Source of the DNA: Segatella copri
GTDB lineage: Bacteria > Bacteroidota > Bacteroidia > Bacteroidales > Bacteroidaceae
Assembly: GCF_949820605.1 (NCBI RefSeq)
Contig: NZ_CATKVU010000006.1
Location: 744,001-808,000, forward strand
DNA: 64,000 bases
Direction: 5' to 3'
Shown piece after piece: positions 1 through 8,844 of this stretch (position 1 is the stretch's first letter; each line of letters starts with the position of its first letter). Below the pieces are notes generated by a model that was given only the letters and a program-made list of their open reading frames with translations, did not search any database and was not told where the DNA came from. The position numbers and the translations under genes are program-made.

Positions 1-1625
1 TAGCCCAGAGTTGTACTCAGAATGAAGCGTGGATTGTAATAATTAAATACCATGTTCACCTGATGCGACTTCACTACGTCGAGGTCTGTATTACCATAGC
101 TAATGGCGGTAGGATTACTGCGGTCAACATAAGGGTTAAGGTAGGTAATTCCCGGACGGGTGATGCGCATGCTGTAGTTCACACCGAGATTCATGCCTGG
201 AGCGATGGCGTAAGAGATGCTGGCGCTCGGTACGAGATTGCCGTAATCTTTATCAAAATCATCACCCTTACCCTGTTCAAACTTCACTTTCTCCCAGGTC
301 TGTTCGTATCGGGTTCCCAGCATGGTTCCTATCTTTCCGAAGTTTCCCTTCCATTCAGCATAGGCTGCAAGAATGTTCTGGGTGTTCTTATACTCCATAC
401 TGTTGGCAGGGTTCAGCGTCTCAGTTTTATCTGCCGCCACATCGTAGTAGCGTGAATCGCTTCTGTTGATGCGGGCTATGTATTTGGCTCCGAAATTCAG
501 GCGCTGGGTGGCGCTGAGCGAATGGGAAAAATCTGCCTGGAAAGTATGTTCAGTGCCTCGGGTCTTACTTTTGGAGAGCAGATCGTTGAGCTGGAGAGCC
601 GTCACATGGCTGATGTCGTCGTAGAACGTATAGTTGTCTGTATGAGATGGGTTGGTACTGAATAGATAGCTGAGAATGAGGTAGTTCGTGCGCTCCTTGT
701 TGAAAAATCGCTGATAATCGATGCTTCCGTTGAAGGAGGTATTGCCCAGATTCTGTTTCATCTCATTGCCGTATTCGAATCCTTTGCCGTAGATTCCGCC
801 TGTCATCTTTGTGAGTGGATGACCTGTAATCTTCTGGTTGAAGGTGGTCAGTCCTGCAGTAGCGCTGATGTTGCTCAGTGAATCAAGTTCGTAGCTCAGA
901 CTGATGTTGCCCATGGAGAACGGTTGCTTCATATCCGAATTCTGATAGTAGTTCATCGTGCTTCCATCCTTCTGGATTCGGTCGAAGGAGATGGTGGTTC
1001 CATTCATGCGCTGATGATTGTACATTCCGTTGGCACTATAGGTGAGCTTGCCCTGCTGACCGCTGATGAAGGCGGAGATGCGCTGTGCCTGGTTGCCGGC
1101 AGCTGCACTGATATTGCCATTATAGCCATTGCTGAAGTCGTTGCCTCCGGCTCCATTCACAGCTTGCTTGTTAAGTACGATGTTGAGCACACCGCCCGTA
1201 CCTTCAGCATCATATTTGGCTCCCGGGTTGGTGATTACTTCTATGTTTTTTACCATAGTTGCCGGCATTGCCTTGAAAATCTGCGAAGGGTTGGCAGAGA
1301 ACATCGGATTCGGCTTTCCATCCACATACACTTTGAAACTGGATGAACCGTTCACGGTGATATTGTCCTGTCCATCCACCGTAACCATCGGCACCTTGCG
1401 CAGCATGTCGAGAACGGTAGAGGCCTTGGCGTCAGCATCCTGCTGCACGTTGTAGGTCATCTTGTCGGTCTCCATTTTTACCAGCGGTTTCGAGGCAACC
1501 ACGGTAACGCTTGCCAGGTCGAAGTCCTTCCATATCGAGTCGTTTTTCTCGACATCGCTCTGTGCGAAACTTTCGAGTGAGCAGACGAGCAGGGTGCTCA
1601 TCAATATCAATGATTTCTGTTTCAT
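1..1625 (-). CDS. TonB-dependent outer-membrane receptor (3' end outside window)
   Basis: Reading the minus strand from the ATG at 1625 gives an uninterrupted frame to the window edge. It opens with a signal peptide (MKQKSLILMSTLLVCSLESFA), then a plug domain with VPMVTVDGQDNITVNG, VYVDGKPN and IEVITNPGAKYDAEGTGG, then beta-barrel strands rich in alternating aromatic and polar residues. This pattern is typical of Bacteroidetes receptors with an outer-membrane beta-barrel family 3 C-terminus. I see no N-terminal carboxypeptidase-like domain. The substrate cannot be read from the sequence and no SusD partner is visible. The gene is preceded by its own -7 box, so it is probably transcribed alone or leads an operon running off the left edge. 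At least about 540 residues are in view. Confidence 0.85.
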   Translation of the reverse strand, partial: MKQKSLILMSTLLVCSLESFAQSDVEKNDSIWKDFDLASVTVVASKPLVKMETDKMTYNVQQDADAKASTVLDMLRKVPMVTVDGQDNITVNGSSSFKVYVDGKPNPMFSANPSQIFKAMPATMVKNIEVITNPGAKYDAEGTGGVLNIVLNKQAVNGAGGNDFSNGYNGNISAAAGNQAQRISAFISGQQGKLTYSANGMYNHQRMNGTTISFDRIQKDGSTMNYYQNSDMKQPFSMGNISLSYELDSLSNISATAGLTTFNQKITGHPLTKMTGGIYGKGFEYGNEMKQNLGNTSFNGSIDYQRFFNKERTNYLILSYLFSTNPSHTDNYTFYDDISHVTALQLNDLLSKSKTRGTEHTFQADFSHSLSATQRLNFGAKYIARINRSDSRYYDVAADKTETLNPANSMEYKNTQNILAAYAEWKGNFGKIGTMLGTRYEQTWEKVKFEQGKGDDFDKDYGNLVPSASISYAIAPGMNLGVNYSMRITRPGITYLNPYVDRSNPTAISYGNTDLDVVKSHQVNMVFNYYNPRFILSTTLG

Positions 1626-1710
1626 GTTCTTTTCCTTTCTTTTTCTTATGTTAATGCTATCTTTTTCTTATTCTTTTTAAGTTCATGCGCCTTTCTATTG
1701 TAGATTGGCG

Positions 1711-1722
1711 ATGCAAAGATAA
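1711..1722 (-). promoter_or_regulatory. -7 promoter box of the TonB receptor gene
   Basis: The minus strand reads TTATCTTTGCAT, a close match to the Bacteroidetes TAnnTTTG -7 element, about 90 bp upstream of the receptor start. The leader between box and ATG is AT-rich. Confidence 0.6.
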
Positions 1723-1879
1723 GGTGTTTTCTTGAAACAGCAATGAATGGGAGAGGGGTTTAACCCAACAATAACCTACTGTCTCATCCGATTAACTTAA
1801 AGATAACATTTGTATGGAAAAAATGCAGCAAAAAAAGCAAATTGTAATAGAAACATTCGTTTATATCGAATTTTATTTG

Positions 1880-1887
1880 TAATTTCG
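1880..1887 (+). promoter_or_regulatory. -7 promoter box of the S9 peptidase gene
   Basis: TAATTTCG lies 25 bp upstream of the peptidase ATG and resembles TAnnTTTG with one mismatch. The position fits a short leader. Confidence 0.45.
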
Positions 1888-1912
1888 CACCAAACTCAAA
1901 ATAAGGATATTT

Positions 1913-4462
1913 ATGAATAAACTGATTCTGAAAACAACAAAAAGCGGATTGCTGGCAGCTGCCCTGATGGCTTCAATCTCTGCCAGTGCCGAAACCATAG
2001 AGGTGAAAACGCTGAAATATGCAGGCCCCTATGCCGTAGCACAGCCTTGGATGGCTGACAGTGTGAACATCAAAGGCGAAGTGTTCGACCTTAAGCAGCT
2101 GCTCGATTCGCCGCTGTCTTTCACCTTATTAAACAAGGGTAAGGAGGTGAGTGCAGCCCAACTCCTTGCCGACAAGCAGGATGCGCTCCATCTGGCTTCT
2201 TTCTGCGTTTCTAACACCCAGCGTACCAAAGCAACCATCGCGGTAGAAGGATTGGAGCAATACCGCCTGTTTGTAGACGGCGGACAGGTAGAGGTGAACG
2301 GCGATAAGGCTGAAACCATCCTGACTCCTTCGCAGCATACGGTTGTCATCAAATATCTTACCCGGAAGAATGCATCTTCTGATAAGAAATCTCTTAAGTT
2401 GACCGTAACCGCAGCCAACGGCGCTCCGCTTTCTGTAGGCGATGCGACAGCCAAGCGCGCCTATAACATCTATGATGTGATTTGTGCGCCCAACTATCCG
2501 AGTGTTTCTATCTCACCAAACGGAAAGTTTATCGTTGTTCGGAAAACCTGGGTAGATAGAAAAGGTAATAACCATAGCATTAGTGAATTGCGCAACTCTC
2601 AGACTAACAGAGTGATGGCTACATTTGAGGAGAGTGTAAAATGGATGCCTTCAAGCAATAAACTGTATTTCACCCAGAAGGCGAGCGACAGCAGTATTGC
2701 TGGAGAAGAAAAGCAGGATGGCACATTGCAGCTCATCACCATCAATCCGCTGACGATGGAGCGCGAAGTGCTGGCAAGCAATCTTCCTGAAGGCTGGTTC
2801 CAGTTTACACCCGATGAAAAAACGCTTATCTATACGCTCACTACTGAAGGCAGAAAAAAGGATCCGCAAGTATATGATGTAAAAGAACCGGAAGACAGAC
2901 AGCCTGGTTGGCGCGAACGCAGCAATTTGGCTAAATACGACCTTGCATCGGGCATTCTCCAGCCGCTTACCTTCGGTTACCACAACATCTATCTGATGGA
3001 TATTTCTGCCGATTCGCGTTATCTGCTGATAGGAAAGGGAGAGGAGCGACTCACCAAGCGTCCTACAACCCTGACATCATTCTACCGCCTGGATTTGGGC
3101 AGTATGAATGCTTCTGGAGCCACAACGCCAAAGGTAGAAACCCTGATAGAAAAGGGCGAATTTCTGAACAGCGCCCAGTTCTCGCCAGATGGCAAGAGCA
3201 TTCTCGTGAGCGCTTCGCCGGAAGCTTTCAACGGCATTGGAAAGAATGTGGAAGAAGGACAGACACCTAGCATGATCGATACCCAGCTATATCTGATGAC
3301 CTTGTCGGATAAGAAGGTTCGTCCGCTGACCAAGGATTTCAATCCGAACGTGCAGAGTGTGAATTGGAGTAAGGCAGATGGAAACATCTATTTTACAGCC
3401 GAAGATAAAGACTGCGTGTACCTCTTCCAGCTCAATCCGAAATCGGGCAAGTTTACGCTTCTCAAGACTCCTGAAGAGTACATCAAGAGTTTCTCGCTTG
3501 CATCTTCTGCAGCAGAAATGGCTTTCTCCGGTCAGAGTGCATCCAATGCCGACCGACTCTACAAGATGAATACTAAGGCACAGAAGGCTCTGCTGGTGGA
3601 TGATCTCAGTGCCCGACTGCTGAAGGACATCGAGCTGGGCGACTGCAAGGCATGGAACTATGTGAACTCTCGTGGCGATACACTCTGCTGCCGTTACTAT
3701 CTGCCACCTCATTTTGATGCTGCCAAGAAGTATCCGATGATAGTGAATTATTATGGCGGATGCAGTCCTACGAGCCGCATGTTCCAGAGCCGTTATCCTC
3801 ATCATGTTTATGCGGCAATGGGCTATGTAGTGCTGGTTGTGAATCCTAGTGGAGCCACCGGATTCGGTCAGAAATTCTCTGCCCGCCATGTAGATACGGC
3901 AGGCGAGGGAGTGGCTGAAGACATCATCTCCAGCACCCAGGCTTTCTGCGATGAGCATGCTTTCGTAAACCGCAAGAAGATTGGCTGCATCGGTGCAAGC
4001 TACGGCGGATTCATGACTCAGTATCTTCAGACCAAGACCGACCTCTTTGCAGCCGCCATCTCTCATGCAGGCATCAGCGACCATACCAGCTATTGGGGTG
4101 AGGGCTATTGGGGCTACAGCTACAGCGAAGTTTCTATGGCGAACGAATTTCCTTGGACCAACAAGCATCTCTTTGTAGATCAGAGTCCGCTCTATAATGC
4201 CGACAAGATTCATACTCCGCTGCTGTTTGTTCACGGTACGGCAGATAATAATGTGCCTGTTGGCGAGAGTATCCAGCTCTATACGGCTCTGAAACTCCTT
4301 GGCCGTCCTACGGCGATGGTATTGGTAGATGGTCAGGATCATCACATCATCGACTACGAGAAGCGACTGAAATGGCAGAACACCATCTTTGCCTGGTTTG
4401 CCAAGTGGTTGCAGGATGATGCTTCCTGGTGGACGGAAATGTATGGTGATGAAAAGATGTAG
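1913..4462 (+). CDS. secreted S9 family peptidase (prolyl oligopeptidase type)
   Basis: This 849-residue protein starts with a signal peptide (about residues 1-26, cut after SISASA), so it is exported. The middle carries beta-propeller-like repeats (SPNGKFIVV, SADSRYLLIG, SPDGKSILV). The C-terminal alpha/beta hydrolase has the nucleophile in GASYGGFM (Ser696), an acid in HGTADNNVP (Asp778) and a His in DGQDHHI (His810 or 811), the Ser-Asp-His order of family S9. It should cleave oligopeptides in the periplasm; whether it favours X-Pro, acyl-aminoacyl or other bonds cannot be read. It stands alone between its own promoter and a strong terminator. A second S9 enzyme lies at 12184. Confidence 0.9.
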   Translation: MNKLILKTTKSGLLAAALMASISASAETIEVKTLKYAGPYAVAQPWMADSVNIKGEVFDLKQLLDSPLSFTLLNKGKEVSAAQLLADKQDALHLASFCVSNTQRTKATIAVEGLEQYRLFVDGGQVEVNGDKAETILTPSQHTVVIKYLTRKNASSDKKSLKLTVTAANGAPLSVGDATAKRAYNIYDVICAPNYPSVSISPNGKFIVVRKTWVDRKGNNHSISELRNSQTNRVMATFEESVKWMPSSNKLYFTQKASDSSIAGEEKQDGTLQLITINPLTMEREVLASNLPEGWFQFTPDEKTLIYTLTTEGRKKDPQVYDVKEPEDRQPGWRERSNLAKYDLASGILQPLTFGYHNIYLMDISADSRYLLIGKGEERLTKRPTTLTSFYRLDLGSMNASGATTPKVETLIEKGEFLNSAQFSPDGKSILVSASPEAFNGIGKNVEEGQTPSMIDTQLYLMTLSDKKVRPLTKDFNPNVQSVNWSKADGNIYFTAEDKDCVYLFQLNPKSGKFTLLKTPEEYIKSFSLASSAAEMAFSGQSASNADRLYKMNTKAQKALLVDDLSARLLKDIELGDCKAWNYVNSRGDTLCCRYYLPPHFDAAKKYPMIVNYYGGCSPTSRMFQSRYPHHVYAAMGYVVLVVNPSGATGFGQKFSARHVDTAGEGVAEDIISSTQAFCDEHAFVNRKKIGCIGASYGGFMTQYLQTKTDLFAAAISHAGISDHTSYWGEGYWGYSYSEVSMANEFPWTNKHLFVDQSPLYNADKIHTPLLFVHGTADNNVPVGESIQLYTALKLLGRPTAMVLVDGQDHHIIDYEKRLKWQNTIFAWFAKWLQDDASWWTEMYGDEKM

Positions 4463-4506
4463 TTGAAGCTTCGGCAGAAATGCCGGCTTCAGTCTTTATC
4501 AAAATA

Positions 4507-4557
4507 AGAAAAGAGATTATGTTCCTGTAAGTCGGGAATATAATCTCTTTTCTTTTT
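4507..4557. terminator. bidirectional terminator between the S9 peptidase and MFS genes
   Basis: Arms 4507-4525 and 4535-4553 form a stem of roughly 19 bp with one or two mismatches, followed by TTTTTT on the plus strand. It lies between two convergent genes, so it probably serves both. A smaller hairpin (GAAGC..GCTTC) lies at 4465-4490. Confidence 0.8.
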
Positions 4558-4564
4558 TATATGT

Positions 4565-5737
4565 TTATTTCTTGCAGTTTAGCGTGATAAGCAGAGAAAT
4601 CATGGCGAAGGCGATTCCTACGATGCAGACGCCTAGCCAGTCGGCTTGCGTCCAGACGTAACCGGCACAGAAAGTGCCTAGCGAACCACCGATGAAATAG
4701 CTGGTCATGAAGATGGTGTTGGCGCGGTTGGAAGCCTGCGGAATCTCCTGCAGACAACCACTCTGATTGCTGAGCTGCTGACATTGCAGACCGATGTCAA
4801 CCAGGATGATGGCTGCGATGAGTCCGGCGTAAGTGTCGCCGAAAAGCAAGGCTATTGCCCAGGCGATGATCTGCATTCCTGCTCCGAACAGATTGAATTT
4901 TCGAATGCCAAACCTAGGAATCAGTTTTCCCACACCACTGGCAGCAACGGCTCCCATGATTCCGCAAAGTCCGAGCATTCCTACCATATCACTTCCTGCG
5001 CTGAAAGGTGGCTGCGCCAGATGGAACGCCAGACAAGACCATATTGCCATCATACTGCCGAACCCGAAGGCTGCACGGATGGAATAGATGCGGATAGAAG
5101 GATGGAAAACAAAAATTTCTGCTATCGTGGTCATCAGCCCTCTGTAGGTTCCAACATAGTTGCGCTTCATTTCAGGCATCATCAGCAGCATGATTCCCAT
5201 GCAAACCACCATCACGAAAGCAGCTATGATAAACATCTCCCGCCATCCCAGCCATTCGCCGATGTAACCGCTGATTACTCGTGAGGCAAGAATGCCCGTC
5301 AGCAGTCCGGAGAGTACAATGCCCATATTCCTGCTCTTGTTCTTGGGTTCCGAAAACTGTCCGGCTATCGGAATGAAGAACTGCGGAATCACCGAACAGG
5401 CGCCAATCAGCAGTGAAGCTCCCCAGAGCATCCATACGTTTTGCGCTGCAGCCATCACGATAGCCATCAATGCAGCAATGGTCATATTGACAAGGATGAG
5501 TTTCTTGCGCGAAAGCATGTCGCCCAAGGGGATGAGGAAGAATAAGCCCAGCGCATAACCTATCTGGGTAATGACGGTGATGAGGTTAGCCTTCTGCTCG
5601 GTAATATCCAGGTCGTGGCGGATGAGTTCGAGAAGCGGCTGATTGTAGTAGCAGTTGGCCACGGTGAGTCCTGCGACGATAGCCATCATCAGGAGAATGC
5701 TGCGGGGAATGCCCTGATTTTCTTTTAGCTGTATCAT
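4565..5737 (-). CDS. MFS transporter
   Basis: The 390-residue protein is hydrophobic throughout, with about twelve predicted membrane segments and an interdomain loop near the middle. The stretch GLTVANCYYNQPLLELI after the first segment, and GDMLSRKKLI in the first cytoplasmic loop, fit the MFS signature (D-x(3-4)-R-[KR]). It resembles the YgaY/YttB-like efflux permease group that often carries the NCYYNQPLL motif. It probably exports small molecules by proton antiport in the inner membrane; the substrate is unknown. It is convergent with the S9 gene and has its own -7 box. Confidence 0.85.
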   Translation of the reverse strand: MIQLKENQGIPRSILLMMAIVAGLTVANCYYNQPLLELIRHDLDITEQKANLITVITQIGYALGLFFLIPLGDMLSRKKLILVNMTIAALMAIVMAAAQNVWMLWGASLLIGACSVIPQFFIPIAGQFSEPKNKSRNMGIVLSGLLTGILASRVISGYIGEWLGWREMFIIAAFVMVVCMGIMLLMMPEMKRNYVGTYRGLMTTIAEIFVFHPSIRIYSIRAAFGFGSMMAIWSCLAFHLAQPPFSAGSDMVGMLGLCGIMGAVAASGVGKLIPRFGIRKFNLFGAGMQIIAWAIALLFGDTYAGLIAAIILVDIGLQCQQLSNQSGCLQEIPQASNRANTIFMTSYFIGGSLGTFCAGYVWTQADWLGVCIVGIAFAMISLLITLNCKK

Positions 5738-5766
5738 TTTCTGTCTGTTTGTTTCTTTGTTTTGAG

Positions 5767-5778
5767 TGCAAAGTTACG
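5767..5778 (-). promoter_or_regulatory. -7 promoter box of the MFS gene
   Basis: The minus strand reads TAACTTTGCAC about 30 bp upstream of the MFS ATG, a good match to TAnnTTTG. Confidence 0.55.
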
Positions 5779-6161
5779 AAAAAATTCCCGGCAATCAAAG
5801 TTTTTGGGGACGATTTCTTGGGAAAATCTTCTTCCTCAGGCAGAAAAACTTTCTGTTCTTTCCCTCGCGCGCGTACCTTATTATATGTATATAGTGCTGC
5901 TCTGAAGAGGTGTTGGCGCGCACTCTTGTTACGCTAAAAAACACCGAAAAGTGTTAAAATTAGGCTGTTTTCGAGCACATCAAAAACTTTAACCTTTGTT
6001 AGCACTTTGTAAGTGATTGATTTATAGCGATTTGTAATTTTGTTACAAAATCACCTAAAAAAAAGTCGCAAAAAAAAGAACAACGTATCAAAAAAATGCT
6101 TACCTTTGCATCGTTCAAAAGAACAAATGATTGTTTTACAGATTTTAAAAAAGCAAAGAAA
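5779..6161. other. AT-rich intergenic region between divergent promoters
   Basis: I see no gene here. The MFS promoter fires leftward from its left end. A -7-like TTACCTTTGCA at 6099-6109 precedes the small lipoprotein gene. A GC-rich patch near 5865-5875 contains CGCGCGCG. No convincing operator or RNA was found. Confidence 0.4.
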
Positions 6162-6332
6162 ATGAAGAAATTAGTTTTTATGTTCGTAGCTATCGCAGCT
6201 ATCTCTTTCGCATCATGTGGTAACAAAACAGCTAAGAATACAGCTTCTGCTGATTCTGACACAGCTCAGGTAGATACAACTGCTGCTGACACTGCTGCTG
6301 CTGATACAGCTGCTGCTGATTCTGCTAAGTAA
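6162..6332 (+). CDS. small lipoprotein with AADT repeats
   Basis: The protein has 56 residues. A start at 6162 gives MKKLVFMFVAIAAISFASC, a standard lipoprotein signal with Cys19 in the lipobox, whereas an in-frame ATG at 6096 would add 22 residues that spoil the signal. The mature part is only about 37 residues and is Ala/Asp/Thr-rich, with repeated TAAD units encoded by near-tandem GCTGCTGAC runs. No domain is recognised. Short acidic lipoproteins like this are common in Bacteroidales and their role is unknown. A promoter box and a strong terminator flank it, so it is a single-gene unit and probably well expressed. Confidence 0.75.
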   Translation: MKKLVFMFVAIAAISFASCGNKTAKNTASADSDTAQVDTTAADTAAADTAAADSAK

Positions 6333-6370
6333 TTTGAAATTACTTGCGAACGAAAAAATGAGAGAAACAA

Positions 6371-6404
6371 CCGCTGGACTTCGGTCTAGCGGCTTTTTCG
6401 TTTT
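6371..6404 (+). terminator. Rho-independent terminator after the small lipoprotein
   Basis: CCGCTGGAC and GTCTAGCGG pair around a TTCG tetraloop (one G-T wobble) and are followed by TTTTTCGTTTT. Confidence 0.9.
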
Positions 6405-6462
6405 ATAGAGACTATGTTTCATTTTTTTAGGTTACCTTTTAGAATATTAGGAAAGATAATTT

Positions 6463-7869
6463 ATGATAGATTCAAGTGCCTTTCAAGGTAAAAAGGCAGC
6501 TTACTATACGCTAGGCTGCAAACTCAACTTCTCTGAAACTTCCACTTTTGGCAAAATGCTCGAAGATATGGGCGTCATTACTGCTAAAAAGGGGGAGAAA
6601 GCTGATATTTGTCTGATTAACACCTGCTCGGTAACAGAAGTTGCCGATCATAAATGCCGTCAGGCTATCCACCGGATGGTGAGAAACAATCCGGGTGCAT
6701 TCATTATCGTGACGGGCTGTTATGCGCAGCTCGAATCTGAGAATGTCAGCAAGATAGAGGGTGTAGACCTCGTGTTGGGTGCTAACGAGAAGGCGCACTT
6801 GATTCAATATCTCAGCGATGCATGGGCGCAGAAATTTGCTCAGGAAAACGGATTGACTGCTCAGACCCCTCAGAACGGCGATGCAGAAACCTCTCAGAAC
6901 GGCGATGCGGCGGCTCTTCATCAGCATTATAGCGTGAAGACGAAGGAAATCAAGACCTTCCAGCCTTCTTGCTCGCGTGGCAACCGTACCCGTTATTTCC
7001 TGAAGGTGCAGGACGGCTGCAATTATTATTGCACCTATTGCACTATTCCATTTGCCCGAGGCAATTCGCGCAACCCGAGCATCCAGTCGCTTGTGGCTCA
7101 ATGTGAGCAGGCGGCTGCTGAAGGCGGTAAGGAAATCGTCATTACCGGTGTGAATATCGGAGATTTCGGTCAGACTACCCACGAGCGATTCATCGATCTT
7201 GTCAAGGCGATGGATCAGGTAGAAGGAATCAAGCGTTACCGCATCTCGAGTCTGGAGCCTGATCTCTGTGATGATGATCTCATAGAGTATTGTGCCCAGA
7301 GCCGTGCCTTTATGCCTCATTTCCATATTCCTCTGCAGAGCGGAAGCGATGAGGTGCTCAAGCTGATGCACCGTCGTTACGACAAGGCGCTCTTTGCCCA
7401 CAAGGTGAATCTTATCAAGGAGAAAATGCCTGATGCGTTTATCGGTGTTGATGTGATGGTGGGCTGTCGCGGCGAAACTCTGGAGTGTTTTGAAGAATGC
7501 TATGAGTTCCTGAAGAGTCTGCCTGTTACCCAGCTTCACGTCTTCCCTTATTCTGAGCGTCCGGGCACGGCTGCCTTGAAGATTCCGTATGTGGTTGACG
7601 AGAAGGAGAAGAAGAAGCGCTCCAAGCGACTGTTGGAGTTGAGCGATCAGAAGACGCAGGAATTCTATGCCCAATACATCGGTACTGAGGCTGAGGTTCT
7701 CTTCGAAAAGGCGCCAAGAGGCAAGGCAATGCATGGATTCACCAAGAACTATATCCGCGTAGAACTTTCGCCGGCTCTCGCCAAGGAAGAATACGACAAC
7801 CAGCTCATTAAGGTTCGCCTGGGTGATTTCAATCACGATAAGACGGCGCTGAAGGCAGAGCTTCTTTAG
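6463..7869 (+). CDS. mtaB: tRNA (N6-threonylcarbamoyladenosine(37)-C2)-methylthiotransferase
   Basis: This 468-residue enzyme has the MiaB/MtaB layout. An N-terminal methylthiotransferase domain carries three cluster cysteines (GCKLNFSE Cys19, NTCSVT near 55, GCYAQ near 86). A radical-SAM domain has Cys186-x3-Cys190-x2-Cys193, followed by a C-terminal TRAM-like region. The GCKLN start and CTIPFARG after the cluster favour the MtaB subgroup, which adds a methylthio group to t6A37 in tRNAs reading ANN codons. Residues about 128-147 contain a short repeated QNGDA insertion between the first two domains, unlikely to be catalytic. A sequence with leader-like repeats separates it from the next radical-SAM gene. 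Confidence 0.9.
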   Translation: MIDSSAFQGKKAAYYTLGCKLNFSETSTFGKMLEDMGVITAKKGEKADICLINTCSVTEVADHKCRQAIHRMVRNNPGAFIIVTGCYAQLESENVSKIEGVDLVLGANEKAHLIQYLSDAWAQKFAQENGLTAQTPQNGDAETSQNGDAAALHQHYSVKTKEIKTFQPSCSRGNRTRYFLKVQDGCNYYCTYCTIPFARGNSRNPSIQSLVAQCEQAAAEGGKEIVITGVNIGDFGQTTHERFIDLVKAMDQVEGIKRYRISSLEPDLCDDDLIEYCAQSRAFMPHFHIPLQSGSDEVLKLMHRRYDKALFAHKVNLIKEKMPDAFIGVDVMVGCRGETLECFEECYEFLKSLPVTQLHVFPYSERPGTAALKIPYVVDEKEKKKRSKRLLELSDQKTQEFYAQYIGTEAEVLFEKAPRGKAMHGFTKNYIRVELSPALAKEEYDNQLIKVRLGDFNHDKTALKAELL

Positions 7870-7957
7870 TTGATAGTTAATAGTTAATAGTTTATAGTTT
7901 ATAGTAAAAAGGGCTAATCATAAAGTTCAATGTTCAAAGCTCAAAGTTCAAAGTCCA
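7870..7957. repeat. short degenerate repeats in the leader of the YhcC-like gene
   Basis: Tandem AGTTGATAGTTAATAGTT-like units are followed by GTTCAATGTTCAAAGCTCAAAG-like units up to the start codon. They look like slipped 7-9-mer repeats of the kind seen in several other leaders of this window. Confidence 0.5.
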
Positions 7958-8842
7958 ATGTATTACAACGATTTTGGAACATGGATCCGGAAGCAGTTTC
8001 CTGATTTCCGTGTTCAGAAGATTTCGATAGACGCGGGATTCTCCTGTCCTAACAGGGATGGGAGGATTTCGAGTGGCGGATGTACGTATTGCGACAACCG
8101 CACCTTCAATCCGAGCTATTGCGACCGGAAAAAGTCGATTACTGAACAGCTGGAGGAGGGAAAGGCTTTCTTCAGCAGAAAGTATCCTGATATGAAATAT
8201 CTGGCTTATTTCCAGGCTTATACCAATACATACGCCAGGGTGGAGCAACTGAGGCAGATGTATGAAGAGGCTCTTGAGGTGGAAGATGTGGTGGGAATCG
8301 TTATCGGAACCCGTCCGGATTGTGTGAGCGATGAATTGCTCGATTATCTGGAAGAACTGAACCGCCGAACCTTCGTGCTGGTGGAATATGGCATTGAGAG
8401 TGCCAATGATGAGACCTTGAAACGCATCAACCGTGGACATGATTTTGCCTGTTGCCGTAGTGCCGTGGAGCGTACTCATGCCAGGGGAATCCTTACGGGC
8501 GGCCACATCATCATCGGTTTGCCGGGAGAAGATGCGGAAGAAAGTCTGCGCCAGGCTCCTCTCATCTCTTCCTTGCCGCTTGATATTCTCAAGATTCATC
8601 AGATGCAGATTATCAGGGGCACCCGGCTGGCACAGGAATATGCTGAGCACCCCTTCCATGTTTACACGGTAGAGGAATATATTGATGTCATCGTGAAATA
8701 CATCCGTCTGCTCAGAAAGGATTTAGTGCTGGAGCGCTTCGTCAGTCAGTCGCCCAAAGAACTGCTGGTTGCTCCCAAATGGGGACTCAAGAACTATGAG
8801 TTTACCAATCTCCTGAATAACAGATTAAAGAGTTTACAATAA
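7958..8842 (+). CDS. TIGR01212-family radical SAM protein (YhcC-like)
   Basis: This 294-residue protein has the unusual spaced cluster motif of the YhcC family: Cys30, then Cys42-x2-Cys45 (SCPNRDG and GGCTYCDN). It is followed by an AxFQAYTNTYA-like block, RPDC and GLPGE, all shared by the family. It should bind a 4Fe-4S cluster and S-adenosylmethionine in the cytoplasm. The reaction is not established for the family as far as I know. The stop is 2 bp before the next ATG, so it is likely co-transcribed with the glycosyltransferase, though no functional link is obvious. Confidence 0.85.
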   Translation: MYYNDFGTWIRKQFPDFRVQKISIDAGFSCPNRDGRISSGGCTYCDNRTFNPSYCDRKKSITEQLEEGKAFFSRKYPDMKYLAYFQAYTNTYARVEQLRQMYEEALEVEDVVGIVIGTRPDCVSDELLDYLEELNRRTFVLVEYGIESANDETLKRINRGHDFACCRSAVERTHARGILTGGHIIIGLPGEDAEESLRQAPLISSLPLDILKIHQMQIIRGTRLAQEYAEHPFHVYTVEEYIDVIVKYIRLLRKDLVLERFVSQSPKELLVAPKWGLKNYEFTNLLNNRLKSLQ

Positions 8843-8844
8843 AT